The notes under the pieces: generated by a model
Told to the model about the DNA's origin: nothing
The model's database searches: none
The model's input: only the letters and a program-made list of their open reading frames with translations
Assembly: GCA_947630595.1 (NCBI GenBank)
Contig: CANRIG010000007.1
Coordinates: 1 to 64,000 of the forward strand
Direction: 5' to 3'
DNA: 64,000 nucleotides
DNA from: an uncultured Lachnospiraceae bacterium
GTDB taxonomy: Bacteria > Bacillota > Clostridia > Lachnospirales > Lachnospiraceae
Program-made: the position numbers and the translations under genes
In this document: positions 31,588-40,866 of the stretch, in pieces
Position numbering within the stretch: position 1 is the stretch's first letter
How the letters are laid out: each line of letters opens with the position of its first letter

Positions 31588-32208
31588 ATGAACTGTATCG
31601 AGGCGCGGAGGATGGTGACTCCGTTCATAAAAAAAGAATTGTCGGACCGGGAGACGGAGCAGTTTCTGAATCATGTGGAGCACTGCGCCGACTGCATGGA
31701 CGAGCTGGACATCCATTTCACCGTTTACAAAGCTTTGGACACGCTGGATTCGGGCGTCCACCATGAATACGATTTTCGCCGGATGTTGAATGAGGAAATC
31801 CGGAACGCGCGCCGCAGGATCCTGCGGCGGAAAATGTTCCGGGCGCTGTACTGGCTGGTTCTTTTCCTGACGGAGCTTCTCCTGGTGATGAGCATTTACA
31901 CCGGCTATCAGCAGAAGCGGGAGCGCTCCGAAAAACGGCAGAGCCAGGAAATCGAGGCAATAACGGAGAGCGAAGAAACGACGGAGAGCGAAGCACAGAC
32001 GGAAAGCAAAACACAAACGGAAAGCGAAATACAGACAGAAAGCAAAACACGGGGAACACAAGCGGCACAGCCGGAAATACTGCGGACAAAATCGCCGGAG
32101 AACAAAACGGACGCGCCTGCTGCGAAAGAAGAAAGACTGCCGGAGACTAAAACAAATGGTTACGTTGCAAACGAGGAAACGGCAGAACCCAAGAGTATAG
32201 AAGAATAA
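31588..32208 (+). CDS. zf-HC2 anti-sigma-factor-like membrane protein with a repeat tail
   Basis: A 206-residue protein. The N-terminal zinc-binding anti-sigma domain has C5 and HVEHCADCMDEL (residues 28-39), the H-x3-C-x2-C pattern of ZAS proteins. One membrane helix lies near residues 90-108 (ALYWLVLFLTELLLVMSIYT). The outer part is Ser/Thr/Glu/Gln-rich with four TESxxQ 6-residue repeats. Such proteins hold an ECF sigma factor at the membrane, but no sigma gene is adjacent. AGGGGAGGGCGGCCG is the ribosome site. polA follows after 42 bases. Confidence 0.75.
   Translation: MNCIEARRMVTPFIKKELSDRETEQFLNHVEHCADCMDELDIHFTVYKALDTLDSGVHHEYDFRRMLNEEIRNARRRILRRKMFRALYWLVLFLTELLLVMSIYTGYQQKRERSEKRQSQEIEAITESEETTESEAQTESKTQTESEIQTESKTRGTQAAQPEILRTKSPENKTDAPAAKEERLPETKTNGYVANEETAEPKSIEE
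31962..32051 (+). repeat. 18-nt tandem repeat in the anti-sigma-like gene
   Basis: About four to five copies of an 18-base unit encode TESEAQ, TESKTQ, TESEIQ and TESKTR. Confidence 0.65.
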
Positions 32209-32250
32209 TGGAAAAAGACCGAGATTGAGTGAAATATGAGAGGTGCATAT

Positions 32251-34896
32251 ATGGCGGAAAAGGAAAAAATCGTACTGATCGACGGACACAGCATTTTGAA
32301 CCGCGCGTTCTACGGGCTGCCGACGCTGACCAACAGCGAGGGGCTTCACACCAACGCGGTCTACGGTTTTCTGAATATCCTGTTCAAGGTGCTGGAGGAG
32401 GAGCGCGCCGCCTACGCGGCGGTCGCCTTTGACTTGAAAGCGCCGACATTCCGGCATAAAATGTACGAAGGATACAAGGGTACGCGCAAGCCGATGCCGC
32501 AGGAGCTGCACGAACAGGTGCCGTTGATGAAAGAGATGCTGCGCGCCATGCGGATTCCGGTGCTGGAGTTGGAAGGCTACGAGGCCGACGATGTGCTGGG
32601 CACCGTGTCGCGTCAGATGGAGCGGGAGGGACTGGCCGTTTCGGTGGTGTCCGGCGACCGCGACCTGCTGCAGCTGGCGACGGACGAAATCCGCATCCGC
32701 ATTCCCAAGACGAAAGCTACCGGGACGGAGATCGAGGATTACTACGCCGCGGATGTGGCCGCGCGCTATCAGGTGACGCCGGTGCAGTTTATCGACGTCA
32801 AGGCGCTGATGGGCGATGCCTCGGACAATATTCCGGGCGTGCCCGGCATCGGCGAAAAGACGGCCACAAAACTGATCGCGCAGTACGGCTCGATCGAGGA
32901 GGCGTACGCGCATGTGGACGAGATCACGCCGGCAAAGGCACGGGAGGCTCTGCGCGCGCACTATGACCTGGCGCAGATGAGCAAGACGCTCGCCACCATA
33001 GAGCTGCAGGCGCCGATCACGCTGGAGAAGGACGCGGCGCGGATTGGGAATCTTTACACGAAAGAAGCGCTGGAGCTCTGCCGCAGGCTGGAGTTTAAGA
33101 ACCTGCTCGGCCGCTTTCCTATCGAGGAAGCGCCGCCGGAGCGGGAGGCCTCGTTTGTCCGGATTACCGGACTGAGCGAGGCGGAGCAGGCGTTTGCGCA
33201 GCTGGCCGGGCAGGAGCCGGCGTTTCAGCTGATCATGGAAAACGGCGCGCTTCTGGGCGCGGCGCTGTGCGGCGGGCCGGACGGCGCCTGCTTTCTGGAG
33301 GCGGGAGGCTTTCTGACGCCGGAATATCTGAGCGGCCGCATTTCCGAGCTGATTGCGCAGAGCGGAAAAGCTACTGCGATGTATCTCAAGGAACAGCTTG
33401 CTTTCCTCTCTGTCCCGGAGGACCGCCGCGGCGGCCTGTTTGACGCGGCGATCGCCGCCTATCTGCTGAACCCGCTCAAGGACAGCTATACCTGCGAGGA
33501 TATCGCGCGGGAGTATCTGGGGCAGATGCTTCCGTCGCGCCAGGAGCTGTTCGGAAAGGATTCCTGGGAAAAAATTCTCGCGGAAAAGCCGCAGGCTTTT
33601 CTGAATTATGTGTGCCGGATACCGCTGGTTCTCCGGCAGGCGCGCCCTGTGCTGGAGGCGCGGCTGGAAGAACTGGGGATGCGCCGCCTGTTTGAGGAGA
33701 TTGAGATGCCGCTGGTGTTCACCCTCTCCGATATGGAGCGCGCGGGCATCCGTGTGCGCGCGGAGGAACTGCAGGCTTACGGGGAGCAGCTGACGGGCCG
33801 CATTCAGGAGCTGGAGCAAACGATCTATGAGGCGGCCGGAGAGCAGTTCAACATCAACTCGCCGAAGCAGCTGGGTGTTATCTTATTTGAAAAGCTGCAG
33901 CTTCCGCACGGGAAAAAGACGAAGACGGGCTATTCCACGGCGGCGGATGTGCTGGAACGGCTGGCGGAGGAGTTCCCGATTGTATCGGAGATTCTCGAGT
34001 ACCGCCAGATGACAAAGCTGAAATCGACCTACGCCGACGGCCTGGCCAATTATATTTCCGCCGACGGTCGGATTCACGGAAAGTTTAATCAGACCATCAC
34101 GGCCACCGGGCGCATCAGCAGCACGGAGCCGAACCTGCAGAATATCCCGGTGCGCATGGAGCTGGGACGGCTGATCCGCAAGGTGTTTGTGCCGGACGAC
34201 GGCTTTGTGTTCCTTGACGCCGATTACTCGCAGATCGAGCTGCGCGTGCTGGCGCATTTTTCCGACGACGAAAATCTGATTCAGGCGTACCGCGAGGCGC
34301 AGGACATCCATACCATGACGGCCTCCCAGGTATTCCATGTGGCGCCGGAGGAGGTCACGCCGCTGCTTCGCCGCAACGCCAAGGCGGTCAATTTCGGCAT
34401 CGTCTATGGCATCAGCTCGTTCGGGCTGAGCCAGGACCTCAGCATCACCCGCAGGGAAGCGCAGGAATACATTGAACAGTATTTTCATACATTTCCCGGC
34501 ATCAAGCGCTTCCTCGACCGCACCGTGGCGGAGGCGAAGGAAAACGGCTACGTGACGACCATGTTCGGGCGGCGGAGGCCGGTGCCCGAGCTGAAATCCT
34601 CCAATTTCATGCAGCGCTCGTTCGGTGAGCGCGTCGCCATGAACGCGCCGATTCAGGGGACGGCGGCCGATATCATCAAGATCGCGATGAACCGCGTCAA
34701 CGAATGGCTGCGCAGCCGTCACATGCGTTCGCGCCTGATTCTGCAGGTGCACGACGAACTGCTGGTGGAGACGGCGAAGGAGGAACTGGACGAGGTGCGG
34801 GAGATGATGCTGCGGGAGATGCAGCATGCGGCCGAATTGAAGGTGCGGCTGGAGGTGGACATTCACGCCGGCTCCAACTGGTACGAGGCCAAATGA
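32251..34896 (+). CDS. polA: DNA polymerase I
   Basis: An 881-residue polymerase for Okazaki fragment processing and repair. The 5'-3' exonuclease domain is residues 1-~290 (VLIDGHSILNRAFYGLP, GYEADDVLGT, SGDRDLLQLA, GDASDNIPGVPGIGEKTA). The middle 3'-5' exonuclease-like domain lacks the DxE metal motif and is probably inactive for proofreading, as in Bacillus-type enzymes. The polymerase domain has motif A FLDADYSQIELRVLAH, the O-helix RRNAKAVNFGIVYGIS and motif C LQVHDELLVE. ATG 32251 behind GAGAGGTG is chosen over ATG 32236. Runs into coaE. Confidence 0.96.
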   Translation: MAEKEKIVLIDGHSILNRAFYGLPTLTNSEGLHTNAVYGFLNILFKVLEEERAAYAAVAFDLKAPTFRHKMYEGYKGTRKPMPQELHEQVPLMKEMLRAMRIPVLELEGYEADDVLGTVSRQMEREGLAVSVVSGDRDLLQLATDEIRIRIPKTKATGTEIEDYYAADVAARYQVTPVQFIDVKALMGDASDNIPGVPGIGEKTATKLIAQYGSIEEAYAHVDEITPAKAREALRAHYDLAQMSKTLATIELQAPITLEKDAARIGNLYTKEALELCRRLEFKNLLGRFPIEEAPPEREASFVRITGLSEAEQAFAQLAGQEPAFQLIMENGALLGAALCGGPDGACFLEAGGFLTPEYLSGRISELIAQSGKATAMYLKEQLAFLSVPEDRRGGLFDAAIAAYLLNPLKDSYTCEDIAREYLGQMLPSRQELFGKDSWEKILAEKPQAFLNYVCRIPLVLRQARPVLEARLEELGMRRLFEEIEMPLVFTLSDMERAGIRVRAEELQAYGEQLTGRIQELEQTIYEAAGEQFNINSPKQLGVILFEKLQLPHGKKTKTGYSTAADVLERLAEEFPIVSEILEYRQMTKLKSTYADGLANYISADGRIHGKFNQTITATGRISSTEPNLQNIPVRMELGRLIRKVFVPDDGFVFLDADYSQIELRVLAHFSDDENLIQAYREAQDIHTMTASQVFHVAPEEVTPLLRRNAKAVNFGIVYGISSFGLSQDLSITRREAQEYIEQYFHTFPGIKRFLDRTVAEAKENGYVTTMFGRRRPVPELKSSNFMQRSFGERVAMNAPIQGTAADIIKIAMNRVNEWLRSRHMRSRLILQVHDELLVETAKEELDEVREMMLREMQHAAELKVRLEVDIHAGSNWYEAK

Positions 34897-35038
34897 CGCC
34901 GCAGCGGCGTTTCCCGTTTTGTATTCCCTGCGGGCCTCCTTTTAAGACAGCGCGGCCATTCTGCGGGAGGAACGGAGCCAGACGGAACGGCTGGAACGAT
35001 GAGTGTGAGAAACAAACGCGAAGCGGGGAGGAACAGAT

Positions 35039-35647
35039 GTGAAAATACTGGGGATCACCGGCGGCGTGGGGGCCGGCAAAAGTACGGTGCTGGCCTATCT
35101 GGCGCAGCGGTACGGCGCATATGTGATACAGGCGGACGAGGTGGGCCGTCTGCTGCAGACGCCGGGGCACAGCTGCTATGAGCAGATTGCCGCGCAGTTC
35201 GGGCCGGAAATCCTGGGGCCGGACGGCGCCATTCTCCGGGACCGCCTGGCTGCTCTGGTGTTTGCGGACGCCGGTCTGCGGGAAAAGCTCAACGCCATCG
35301 TGCATCCGGCGGTGAAGGCCTATATAATAGAAGAAATTGCGCTCCGGCAAAAGCAGCATCCCAAGACGCCGTTTATCGTGCTGGAAGCGGCGCTTTTGCT
35401 GGAGGATCATTATGACACGGTTTGTGATGAAATCTGGTATATTTATGCATCGGATGCCGTGCGAATCCGCCGCCTGGCGCTCAGCCGCGGCTACAGCGCG
35501 GAGAAGTCGGGCAGCATCATCGCCAGTCAGCTCCCGGAGGCGGAGTACCGCCGAAGATGCAAAACGGTCATTGACAACAGCAGTGAATTTATGGAAAATA
35601 CGTATGAACAAATCGATAAAGGATTGAGAGAACATGGATTTTTGTAG
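35039..35647 (+). CDS. coaE: dephospho-CoA kinase
   Basis: A 202-residue P-loop kinase doing the last step of coenzyme A synthesis. Walker A is LGITGGVGAGKSTVLAYL (residues 4-21), then VIQADEVGRLLQTPG, HPAVKAYI and EAALLLEDHYDTVCDEIWYIYAS. GTG start with GGGGAGGAACAGAT. The 3' end overlaps the next gene by 14 bases, so translation is likely coupled. The polA-coaE neighbourhood is common in Firmicutes. Confidence 0.95.
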   Translation: MKILGITGGVGAGKSTVLAYLAQRYGAYVIQADEVGRLLQTPGHSCYEQIAAQFGPEILGPDGAILRDRLAALVFADAGLREKLNAIVHPAVKAYIIEEIALRQKQHPKTPFIVLEAALLLEDHYDTVCDEIWYIYASDAVRIRRLALSRGYSAEKSGSIIASQLPEAEYRRRCKTVIDNSSEFMENTYEQIDKGLREHGFL

Positions 35648-36431
35648 TATCGCCAGCGGCAGCAGCGGCAACTGTATCTTTGTGGGCACACAGCAGACAA
35701 GCGTTCTGATCGACGCCGGAATCAGCGGGAAACGGGTGACGGACGGACTCCGCTCGCTCGGCCGCGAGCCGCAGGAGCTGGATGCGATTCTGATCACGCA
35801 TGAGCATTCGGATCATATCAAGGGACTCGGCGTACTCGCGCGCAAATACGGCGTTCCGATTTACGCCTCGGCCGGCACCATACGCGCGCTGCGCGAACAG
35901 AACCTGCTGGGCGAGGTGGACGAATCCCTGTTTCATGTGATTCTGGCCGATCAGAACTTTCAGATACAGGATCTGGAAATCGAGCCGTTTCACATTTCGC
36001 ATGACGCGGCGGAGCCGGTGGCCTATCGTCTCGGCGACGGCCGGAAGTCTCTGGCCGTGGCGACGGATCTCGGCTGCTACGACGATTACATTGTGCAGCA
36101 CCTGCAGAACCTTGACGCCGTGCTCGTGGAATCAAACCACGACCTCAATATGCTGCAGGTGGGCACCTACCCCTACTACCTGAAACGCCGGATTGCCGGC
36201 AGCAGAGGCCACCTCTCAAACGAACACGCCGGCCGGCTGCTGTGCGAGATTCTCAACGACCACATGGAGGCGGTCATGCTCGGCCATCTGAGCAAGGAGA
36301 ATAATTATGAGGCGCTGGCGCTGGCGACGGTCTGCGCGGAGATCACCATGGGCGACAACCCCTACCGGGCGGAGGACTTCCGCATCGGGATTGCCAGGCG
36401 GGACGAGCCGTCGCAGCTGATTGCGGTGTAA
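35634..36431 (+). CDS. YycJ/WalJ-type metallo-beta-lactamase-fold hydrolase
   Basis: A 265-residue protein. It starts MDFCSIASGSSGNCIFVG, has the metal motif ITHEHSDHIKGLG (HxHxDH) near residue 57, then DLGCYDDYI and ESNHDLNMLQVG, and the final His in MLGHLSKENN. This is the YycJ branch, thought to act as a 5'-3' exonuclease or in DNA-damage and cell-wall coordination. In Bacillus it is linked with walRK; here it is linked with coaE instead. Full length. Confidence 0.88.
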   Translation: MDFCSIASGSSGNCIFVGTQQTSVLIDAGISGKRVTDGLRSLGREPQELDAILITHEHSDHIKGLGVLARKYGVPIYASAGTIRALREQNLLGEVDESLFHVILADQNFQIQDLEIEPFHISHDAAEPVAYRLGDGRKSLAVATDLGCYDDYIVQHLQNLDAVLVESNHDLNMLQVGTYPYYLKRRIAGSRGHLSNEHAGRLLCEILNDHMEAVMLGHLSKENNYEALALATVCAEITMGDNPYRAEDFRIGIARRDEPSQLIAV

Positions 36432-36506
36432 GGCAAAAGACTGCCGCAAAATACCGACAGGTTTCGGCAGAATTTTATAAATGAGACAATGAAAGGGCAG
36501 GAGATT

Positions 36507-36779
36507 ATGAAAAAGACAATTATCACGGTGGTGGGAACGGACCGGGTCGGCATCATCGCCAGGGTATGCACCTATCTCGCGGAAAACAACGTCAATATTC
36601 TCGATATTTCACAGACGATCGTGCAGGGATTTTTCAATATGATGATGGTGACCGACGCCACGCAGTCGCCCAAGAGCGGCGCGCAGATTGCGGAGGAACT
36701 GGATGCGGTGGGACAGGAGATCGGCGTGGTGATCCGCTGCCAGCATGAAGATATTTTCAATATGATGCATCGTATCTGA
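36507..36779 (+). CDS. ACT domain protein (UPF0237)
   Basis: A 90-residue single ACT domain: [53 protein letters not shown] domains bind amino acids or other small ligands. It is placed 10 bases before the DUF711 gene, a pairing kept in many Firmicutes and archaea. The start is ATG 36507. The ligand is unknown. Confidence 0.88.
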   Translation: MKKTIITVVGTDRVGIIARVCTYLAENNVNILDISQTIVQGFFNMMMVTDATQSPKSGAQIAEELDAVGQEIGVVIRCQHEDIFNMMHRI

Positions 36780-36789
36780 GGGAGACGAC

Positions 36790-38154
36790 ATGATAAACAT
36801 ATTTGAAGTAAACGAGACGAATAAAATGATCACGCAGGAGAATCTGGACGTGCGCACCATTACGCTCGGCATCAGCCTGCTGGACTGCATTCACGACGAT
36901 CTGGACACGCTGAACGAGAATATTTACCGCAAGATCACGACGGTGGCCCGCGATCTGGTGGCGACGGGCGAGGAAATCGAGCGGGAATACGGAATCCCGA
37001 TCGTCAATAAAAGGATTTCCGTGACCCCGGCGGCGCTGATCGGCGGCAGCGCCTGCCGCGGCCCGGAGGATTTCGTGGCCATTGCGCGGACGCTGGACCG
37101 CGCGGCCAGGGAGGTCGGCGTTAATTTCCTCGGCGGCTATTCAGCGCTGGTGTCGAAGGGCATGACGCGCTCGGACGAGTATCTGATCCGCTCGATTCCG
37201 CAGGCGCTGGCGGAGACGGAGCGCGTATGCAGTTCGGTCAACGTCGGTTCCACCAAGTGCGGTATCGACATGGACGCCGTGCGTCTGCTCGGCCAGATGA
37301 TCCTGGAGACCGCACAGAAGACAAAGGAGCAGGATTCCCTGGGCTGCGCCAAGCTGGTTGTGTTCTGCAACGCGCCGGACGACAATCCGTTTATGGCGGG
37401 CGCGTTTCACGGCGTGACCGAGGGCGATTCCGTGATCAACGTCGGCGTCAGCGGTCCTGGCGTGGTCAAACACGCGCTTGCCGAGGTGCGGGGGAAAGAT
37501 TTCGAGACGCTCTGCGAGACGATCAAAAAGACTGCGTTTAAGGTGACGCGCGTCGGTCAGCTTGTGGCGCAGGAGGCGTCGCGCCGCATGAATATTCCGT
37601 TCGGCATCATTGATCTGTCGCTGGCTCCGACGCCGGCGATTGGCGACAGCGTCGCCGACATTCTCTGCGAGATGGGGCTTGAATACGCCGGAGCGCCCGG
37701 CACGACAGCGGCGCTGGCTCTTCTGAATGACCAGGTCAAAAAGGGCGGCGTGATGGCTTCCTCCTATGTAGGCGGCCTGAGCGGTGCGTTTATCCCGGTC
37801 AGCGAGGATCAGGGCATGATCGACGCCGTCAAAGCGAACGCGCTGTCCCTGGAAAAGCTGGAGGCCATGACCTGCGTCTGCTCCGTGGGCCTCGACATGA
37901 TCGCCATCCCCGGGAGCACGAAGGCATCGACGATCTCGGGTATCATCGCGGATGAGATGGCGATCGGCATGGTCAATCAGAAGACCACGGCGGTGCGCAT
38001 CATCCCTGTCATTGGCAAGGACGTGGGAGAGATGGTGGAGTTCGGCGGACTGCTCGGCTACGCGCCGATCATGCCGGTGAATCCGTATTCCTGCGAGGCC
38101 TTTGTCAGCAGGAGGGGGCGGATTCCGGCGCCGATTCACAGCTTTAAGAACTAG
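36790..38154 (+). CDS. PFL-like protein, DUF711 (UPF0210)
   Basis: A 454-residue protein of the DUF711 family, structurally related to the pyruvate formate-lyase/ribonucleotide reductase barrel but without a known reaction. Conserved blocks: [12 protein letters not shown] near residue 23, [45 protein letters not shown] and the glycine-rich C-terminus [23 protein letters not shown]. It forms an operon with the ACT gene, which may sense a ligand for it. Cytoplasmic, full length. Confidence 0.9.
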   Translation: MINIFEVNETNKMITQENLDVRTITLGISLLDCIHDDLDTLNENIYRKITTVARDLVATGEEIEREYGIPIVNKRISVTPAALIGGSACRGPEDFVAIARTLDRAAREVGVNFLGGYSALVSKGMTRSDEYLIRSIPQALAETERVCSSVNVGSTKCGIDMDAVRLLGQMILETAQKTKEQDSLGCAKLVVFCNAPDDNPFMAGAFHGVTEGDSVINVGVSGPGVVKHALAEVRGKDFETLCETIKKTAFKVTRVGQLVAQEASRRMNIPFGIIDLSLAPTPAIGDSVADILCEMGLEYAGAPGTTAALALLNDQVKKGGVMASSYVGGLSGAFIPVSEDQGMIDAVKANALSLEKLEAMTCVCSVGLDMIAIPGSTKASTISGIIADEMAIGMVNQKTTAVRIIPVIGKDVGEMVEFGGLLGYAPIMPVNPYSCEAFVSRRGRIPAPIHSFKN

Positions 38155-38169
38155 GCTATACGAAAGATA

Positions 38170-39678
38170 TTATATAATCACCGGACTGATTTCATACTCC
38201 GTGCGAAACGCCGGCCGTGCGCCGGCGTCTTTTGCATTGCAGTTTTGCGCATCGCAGTCAGCCGGATTCGGAATGTTTCGTGCGCTGCAGTCAGCCGGAT
38301 TCGAAGCGTTTTGTGCGCTGCGGTCAGCCGGGTTCAGAACGCTCCATGCACCGCGGTAGGCCATCTGCATGCTGCGGTAAAAATGCGACGCAAACACATC
38401 TTGTTTCCACATCTGCACCCCGCATGGATTTGTCAGCTGCGCCGCGTGCGCAGGCTTGGTGATAAAGGGCAGGGAACAGGACCGCCTGATCTGATGCAGC
38501 AGCGGTGCGGCCTCGCGGCGGAAGCCGAGTACTTTTGCATAATATACAACGCCGTTTGCGCGAAAACGTTCCACATCTTCCTGTTTCAGACCGAGCACCA
38601 GATGCAGCAGCGCCCGCCGGATGCGGGCCCCGGTCATCTGTTTTGTTTTCAGCAGATTTACCATTTCTTCCCAGGACCGCCCGATGCAGGCATGGCGAAG
38701 GCTGCAAATGCGGTCCGACAGGTCGGAGGAGATGTCCAGTATATCGTCAAATTTTTCACGAATAAGCAGCTGATACGTCAGAACCGGCAAAAGCTGCGCG
38801 GGCTGTACGGCGTTGGCCGCAGCCTCCTGATATAAAGAACGGCAATTCTCAGGAATGTATGCTATCCAAGGAAGACAAGCGATCTCAGGATTATAGGCCA
38901 TCTCAAGATTATAAGCGGTCTCAGGATTGTAAGTAATCTTAGAACTACATGCAATCTCAGAACTGCAAGTAATCTTGAAATTATAAGCGGCAATGGCGGA
39001 ATCCGCCATCCCTCCATGCGCCGGAACAGTTTCCGCCCGCAGCGCCCTGCGTAGGGCCGTGGCGGAGCAGTATGTTCCGCCGAAATCTTCGCTGTGGTAC
39101 CCGCTTCCCCGGCGGGCGACGGGCAGCGGCGTGATGCCGCTGTCTCTCTTTTTTAAGGCCCTGCAGTATTCCACGCCGAGGATGTTGTTGGGGGAGGCGA
39201 GAAAGTCCGCAATGAAAGGCTCCGGGCAGACTTCGCGCAGGGCCTCGCTGCGCGCCTGCGGATACGTCAGGCCCTGCCGCAGCCGCGCCTGCAGCGCCTG
39301 CCGGTACGCTTCCGGTTCCGCGCATAAAAATTCGGCCGCCTGCATGAAACGGGCAAGATCCGCCTGCTCTGCGCCAAAGCAGAGCGCGTCGACGACGCCG
39401 AGGCGGTCGAGCAGGGCAACCGCGCCCTCCGCGAAATATTCGGCGCTGCCCGTGGCATAGCAGACCGGCAGTTCGAGCACGAGGTCGGCGCCGTTTTGCA
39501 GCGCCATGCGTGTCCGTGTATATTTATCAAACACCGCGGGCTCCCCGCGCTGCACGAAATCCGGGCTCATGACGACGGCCGCATAGTCCGCCCCGGCCTG
39601 CCGTTTCGCCTCGGCGATGTGATATGCATGGCCCGTGTGAAACGGGTTGTATTCCGCGATGATTCCGACTGTGCGCAT
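38170..39678 (-). CDS. tmcAL: tRNA(Met) cytidine acetate ligase TmcAL with two repeat insertions
   Basis: A 502-residue nucleotidyltransferase-fold enzyme (YlbM family) that makes N4-acetylcytidine at the wobble base of elongator tRNA-Met from acetate and ATP. The N-terminus MRTVGIIAEYNPFHTGHAYHI carries the HxGH motif, and PDFVQRGEPAVFDKYTR, LELPVCYATGSAEYFA and SPNNILGVEY follow. Usual length is about 400. The excess comes from ~45 residues of 6-residue repeats near 230-275 and three 11-residue repeats near 444-478. ATG 39678 with GGGAAGGGAAAAAGG is the start; the track's long extension is a shadow of pta. The acetate-using enzyme sits next to pta-ackA. Confidence 0.88.
   Translation of the reverse strand: MRTVGIIAEYNPFHTGHAYHIAEAKRQAGADYAAVVMSPDFVQRGEPAVFDKYTRTRMALQNGADLVLELPVCYATGSAEYFAEGAVALLDRLGVVDALCFGAEQADLARFMQAAEFLCAEPEAYRQALQARLRQGLTYPQARSEALREVCPEPFIADFLASPNNILGVEYCRALKKRDSGITPLPVARRGSGYHSEDFGGTYCSATALRRALRAETVPAHGGMADSAIAAYNFKITCSSEIACSSKITYNPETAYNLEMAYNPEIACLPWIAYIPENCRSLYQEAAANAVQPAQLLPVLTYQLLIREKFDDILDISSDLSDRICSLRHACIGRSWEEMVNLLKTKQMTGARIRRALLHLVLGLKQEDVERFRANGVVYYAKVLGFRREAAPLLHQIRRSCSLPFITKPAHAAQLTNPCGVQMWKQDVFASHFYRSMQMAYRGAWSVLNPADRSAQNASNPADCSARNIPNPADCDAQNCNAKDAGARPAFRTEYEISPVII
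38255..38353 (-). repeat. three 33-nt tandem units in tmcAL (C-terminal)
   Basis: Three consecutive 33-base units (38255, 38288, 38321) encode 11-residue units of the form N-x-x-NPAD-x-S/D-A-x. Confidence 0.8.
38845..38988 (-). repeat. about eight 18-nt tandem units in tmcAL (internal)
   Basis: Units such as ATCTCAGGATTATAGGCC recur every 18 bases and encode 6-residue units (TYNPET, AYNLEM, AYNPEI, TCSSEI, ACSSKI). Confidence 0.8.
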
Positions 39679-39772
39679 CCTTTTTCCCTTCCCGTATTGT
39701 TCTATTTTTCGTACACTGCGAATTTTCCCTATTTTAGCAGACAAAAAACACCGGCGCAATGCAAAAATAATC

Positions 39773-39801
39773 TTGTCCGCTGTAAAAAATTGGGGTATAA
39801 T
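39773..39801 (+). promoter_or_regulatory. sigma-A promoter of pta-ackA
   Basis: TTGTCC (39773-39778), 17 bases, TATAAT (39796-39801). Confidence 0.7.
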
Positions 39802-39840
39802 CGAACTAACGCAAAAACGGTAGAAAGGAGTCCATAAACC

Positions 39841-40842
39841 ATGGCATTTATTGACATTCTGAAAGCAAAAGCAAAAGCAAACAAAAAAACAATTGTACTT
39901 CCGGAGACCGAGGACAGACGCACCTATGAAGCGGCTGCGAAGATCCTTGCAGAGGGCATCGCGAATATCGTGCTCGTCGGCAGCGAGGAAGCGGTGAAAA
40001 AAGGCAGCGAAGGCCTCGATATCTCCGGTGCGGTTGTAGTAGATCCCGCGACCAGCGACAGGACCGCGGCTTACATCGACAAGCTCGTCGAACTGCGTTC
40101 CAAGAAGGGCATGACCCCGGAGCAGGCGAAGGAGATCCTCCTGAACCAGTATCTGTACTACGGCGTCATGATGGTCAAGATGGGCGACGCAGACGGCATG
40201 GTTTCCGGCGCATGCCATTCCACGGCCGATACCCTGCGCCCGTGCCTGCAGATCCTCAAGACGAAGCCGGGCACAAAGCTCGTATCCGCCTTCTTCCTGA
40301 TGATCGTTCCGGACTGCGAGTACGGTGCAAACGGCGCCTTTGTATTTGCTGACTCCGGCCTGGTACAGGATCCGAGCCCGGAAGAACTGGCGGCGATCGC
40401 GGCTTCCTCCGCAGAGTCCTTCGAGCTGCTGGTCGGCGAGGAAGCAAAGGTAGCGATGCTGTCTCACTCCACGATGGGCAGCGCAAAGCATGCGCTGGTA
40501 GACAAGGTCACAGAGGCGACCAGGATTGCAAAGGAGCAGTACCCGAACCTCAAGCTCGACGGCGAGCTGCAGCTTGACGCGGCGATCGTTCCCAGCGTCG
40601 GTGCTTCCAAGGCCCCGAACAGCGACGTGGCGGGCAAGGCGAACGTTCTGATCTTCCCGAACCTCGACGCGGGCAACATCGGCTACAAGCTGGTGCAGAG
40701 ACTGGGCAAGGCGGAGGCTTACGGCCCGGTTACGCAGGGTATCGCGGCTCCGGTCAACGACCTCTCCAGAGGCTGTTCCGCGGACGATATCGTCGGCGTG
40801 GTGGCGATCACGGCAGTACAGTGCCAGGCGGCGGACAAATAA
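39841..40842 (+). CDS. pta: phosphate acetyltransferase
   Basis: A 333-residue cytoplasmic enzyme that interconverts acetyl-CoA and acetyl phosphate, feeding acetate production. Family blocks: IVLPETEDRRTYEAAAKIL near residue 20, GMVSGACHSTADTLRPCLQI near 120, MLSHSTMGSAKHALVDKV near 215, and VLIFPNLDAGNIGYKLVQRL followed by GPVTQGIAAPVNDLSRG near the end. This is the short form without the regulatory N-terminal domain. Ribosome site AAAGGAG. ackA follows 24 bases downstream, in the same operon. Confidence 0.95.
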   Translation: MAFIDILKAKAKANKKTIVLPETEDRRTYEAAAKILAEGIANIVLVGSEEAVKKGSEGLDISGAVVVDPATSDRTAAYIDKLVELRSKKGMTPEQAKEILLNQYLYYGVMMVKMGDADGMVSGACHSTADTLRPCLQILKTKPGTKLVSAFFLMIVPDCEYGANGAFVFADSGLVQDPSPEELAAIAASSAESFELLVGEEAKVAMLSHSTMGSAKHALVDKVTEATRIAKEQYPNLKLDGELQLDAAIVPSVGASKAPNSDVAGKANVLIFPNLDAGNIGYKLVQRLGKAEAYGPVTQGIAAPVNDLSRGCSADDIVGVVAITAVQCQAADK

Positions 40843-40866
40843 TATAAATTGGAGGAAATCACAGAC

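Noticed and set aside
31558-33819. Minus-strand ORF of 753 codons
   Set aside because: Antisense shadow of the anti-sigma-like gene and polA. No domains.
38845-38988. CRISPR-like array
   Set aside because: The 18-base units are adjacent without spacers and encode a periodic peptide in frame. No cas genes and no true repeat-spacer array were found in the window.
39679-40491. N-terminal extension of the tmcAL frame by 271 codons
   Set aside because: It lies antisense to pta and has no family match. The TmcAL family start MRTVGIIAEYNPFHTGH at 39678 has its own ribosome site.
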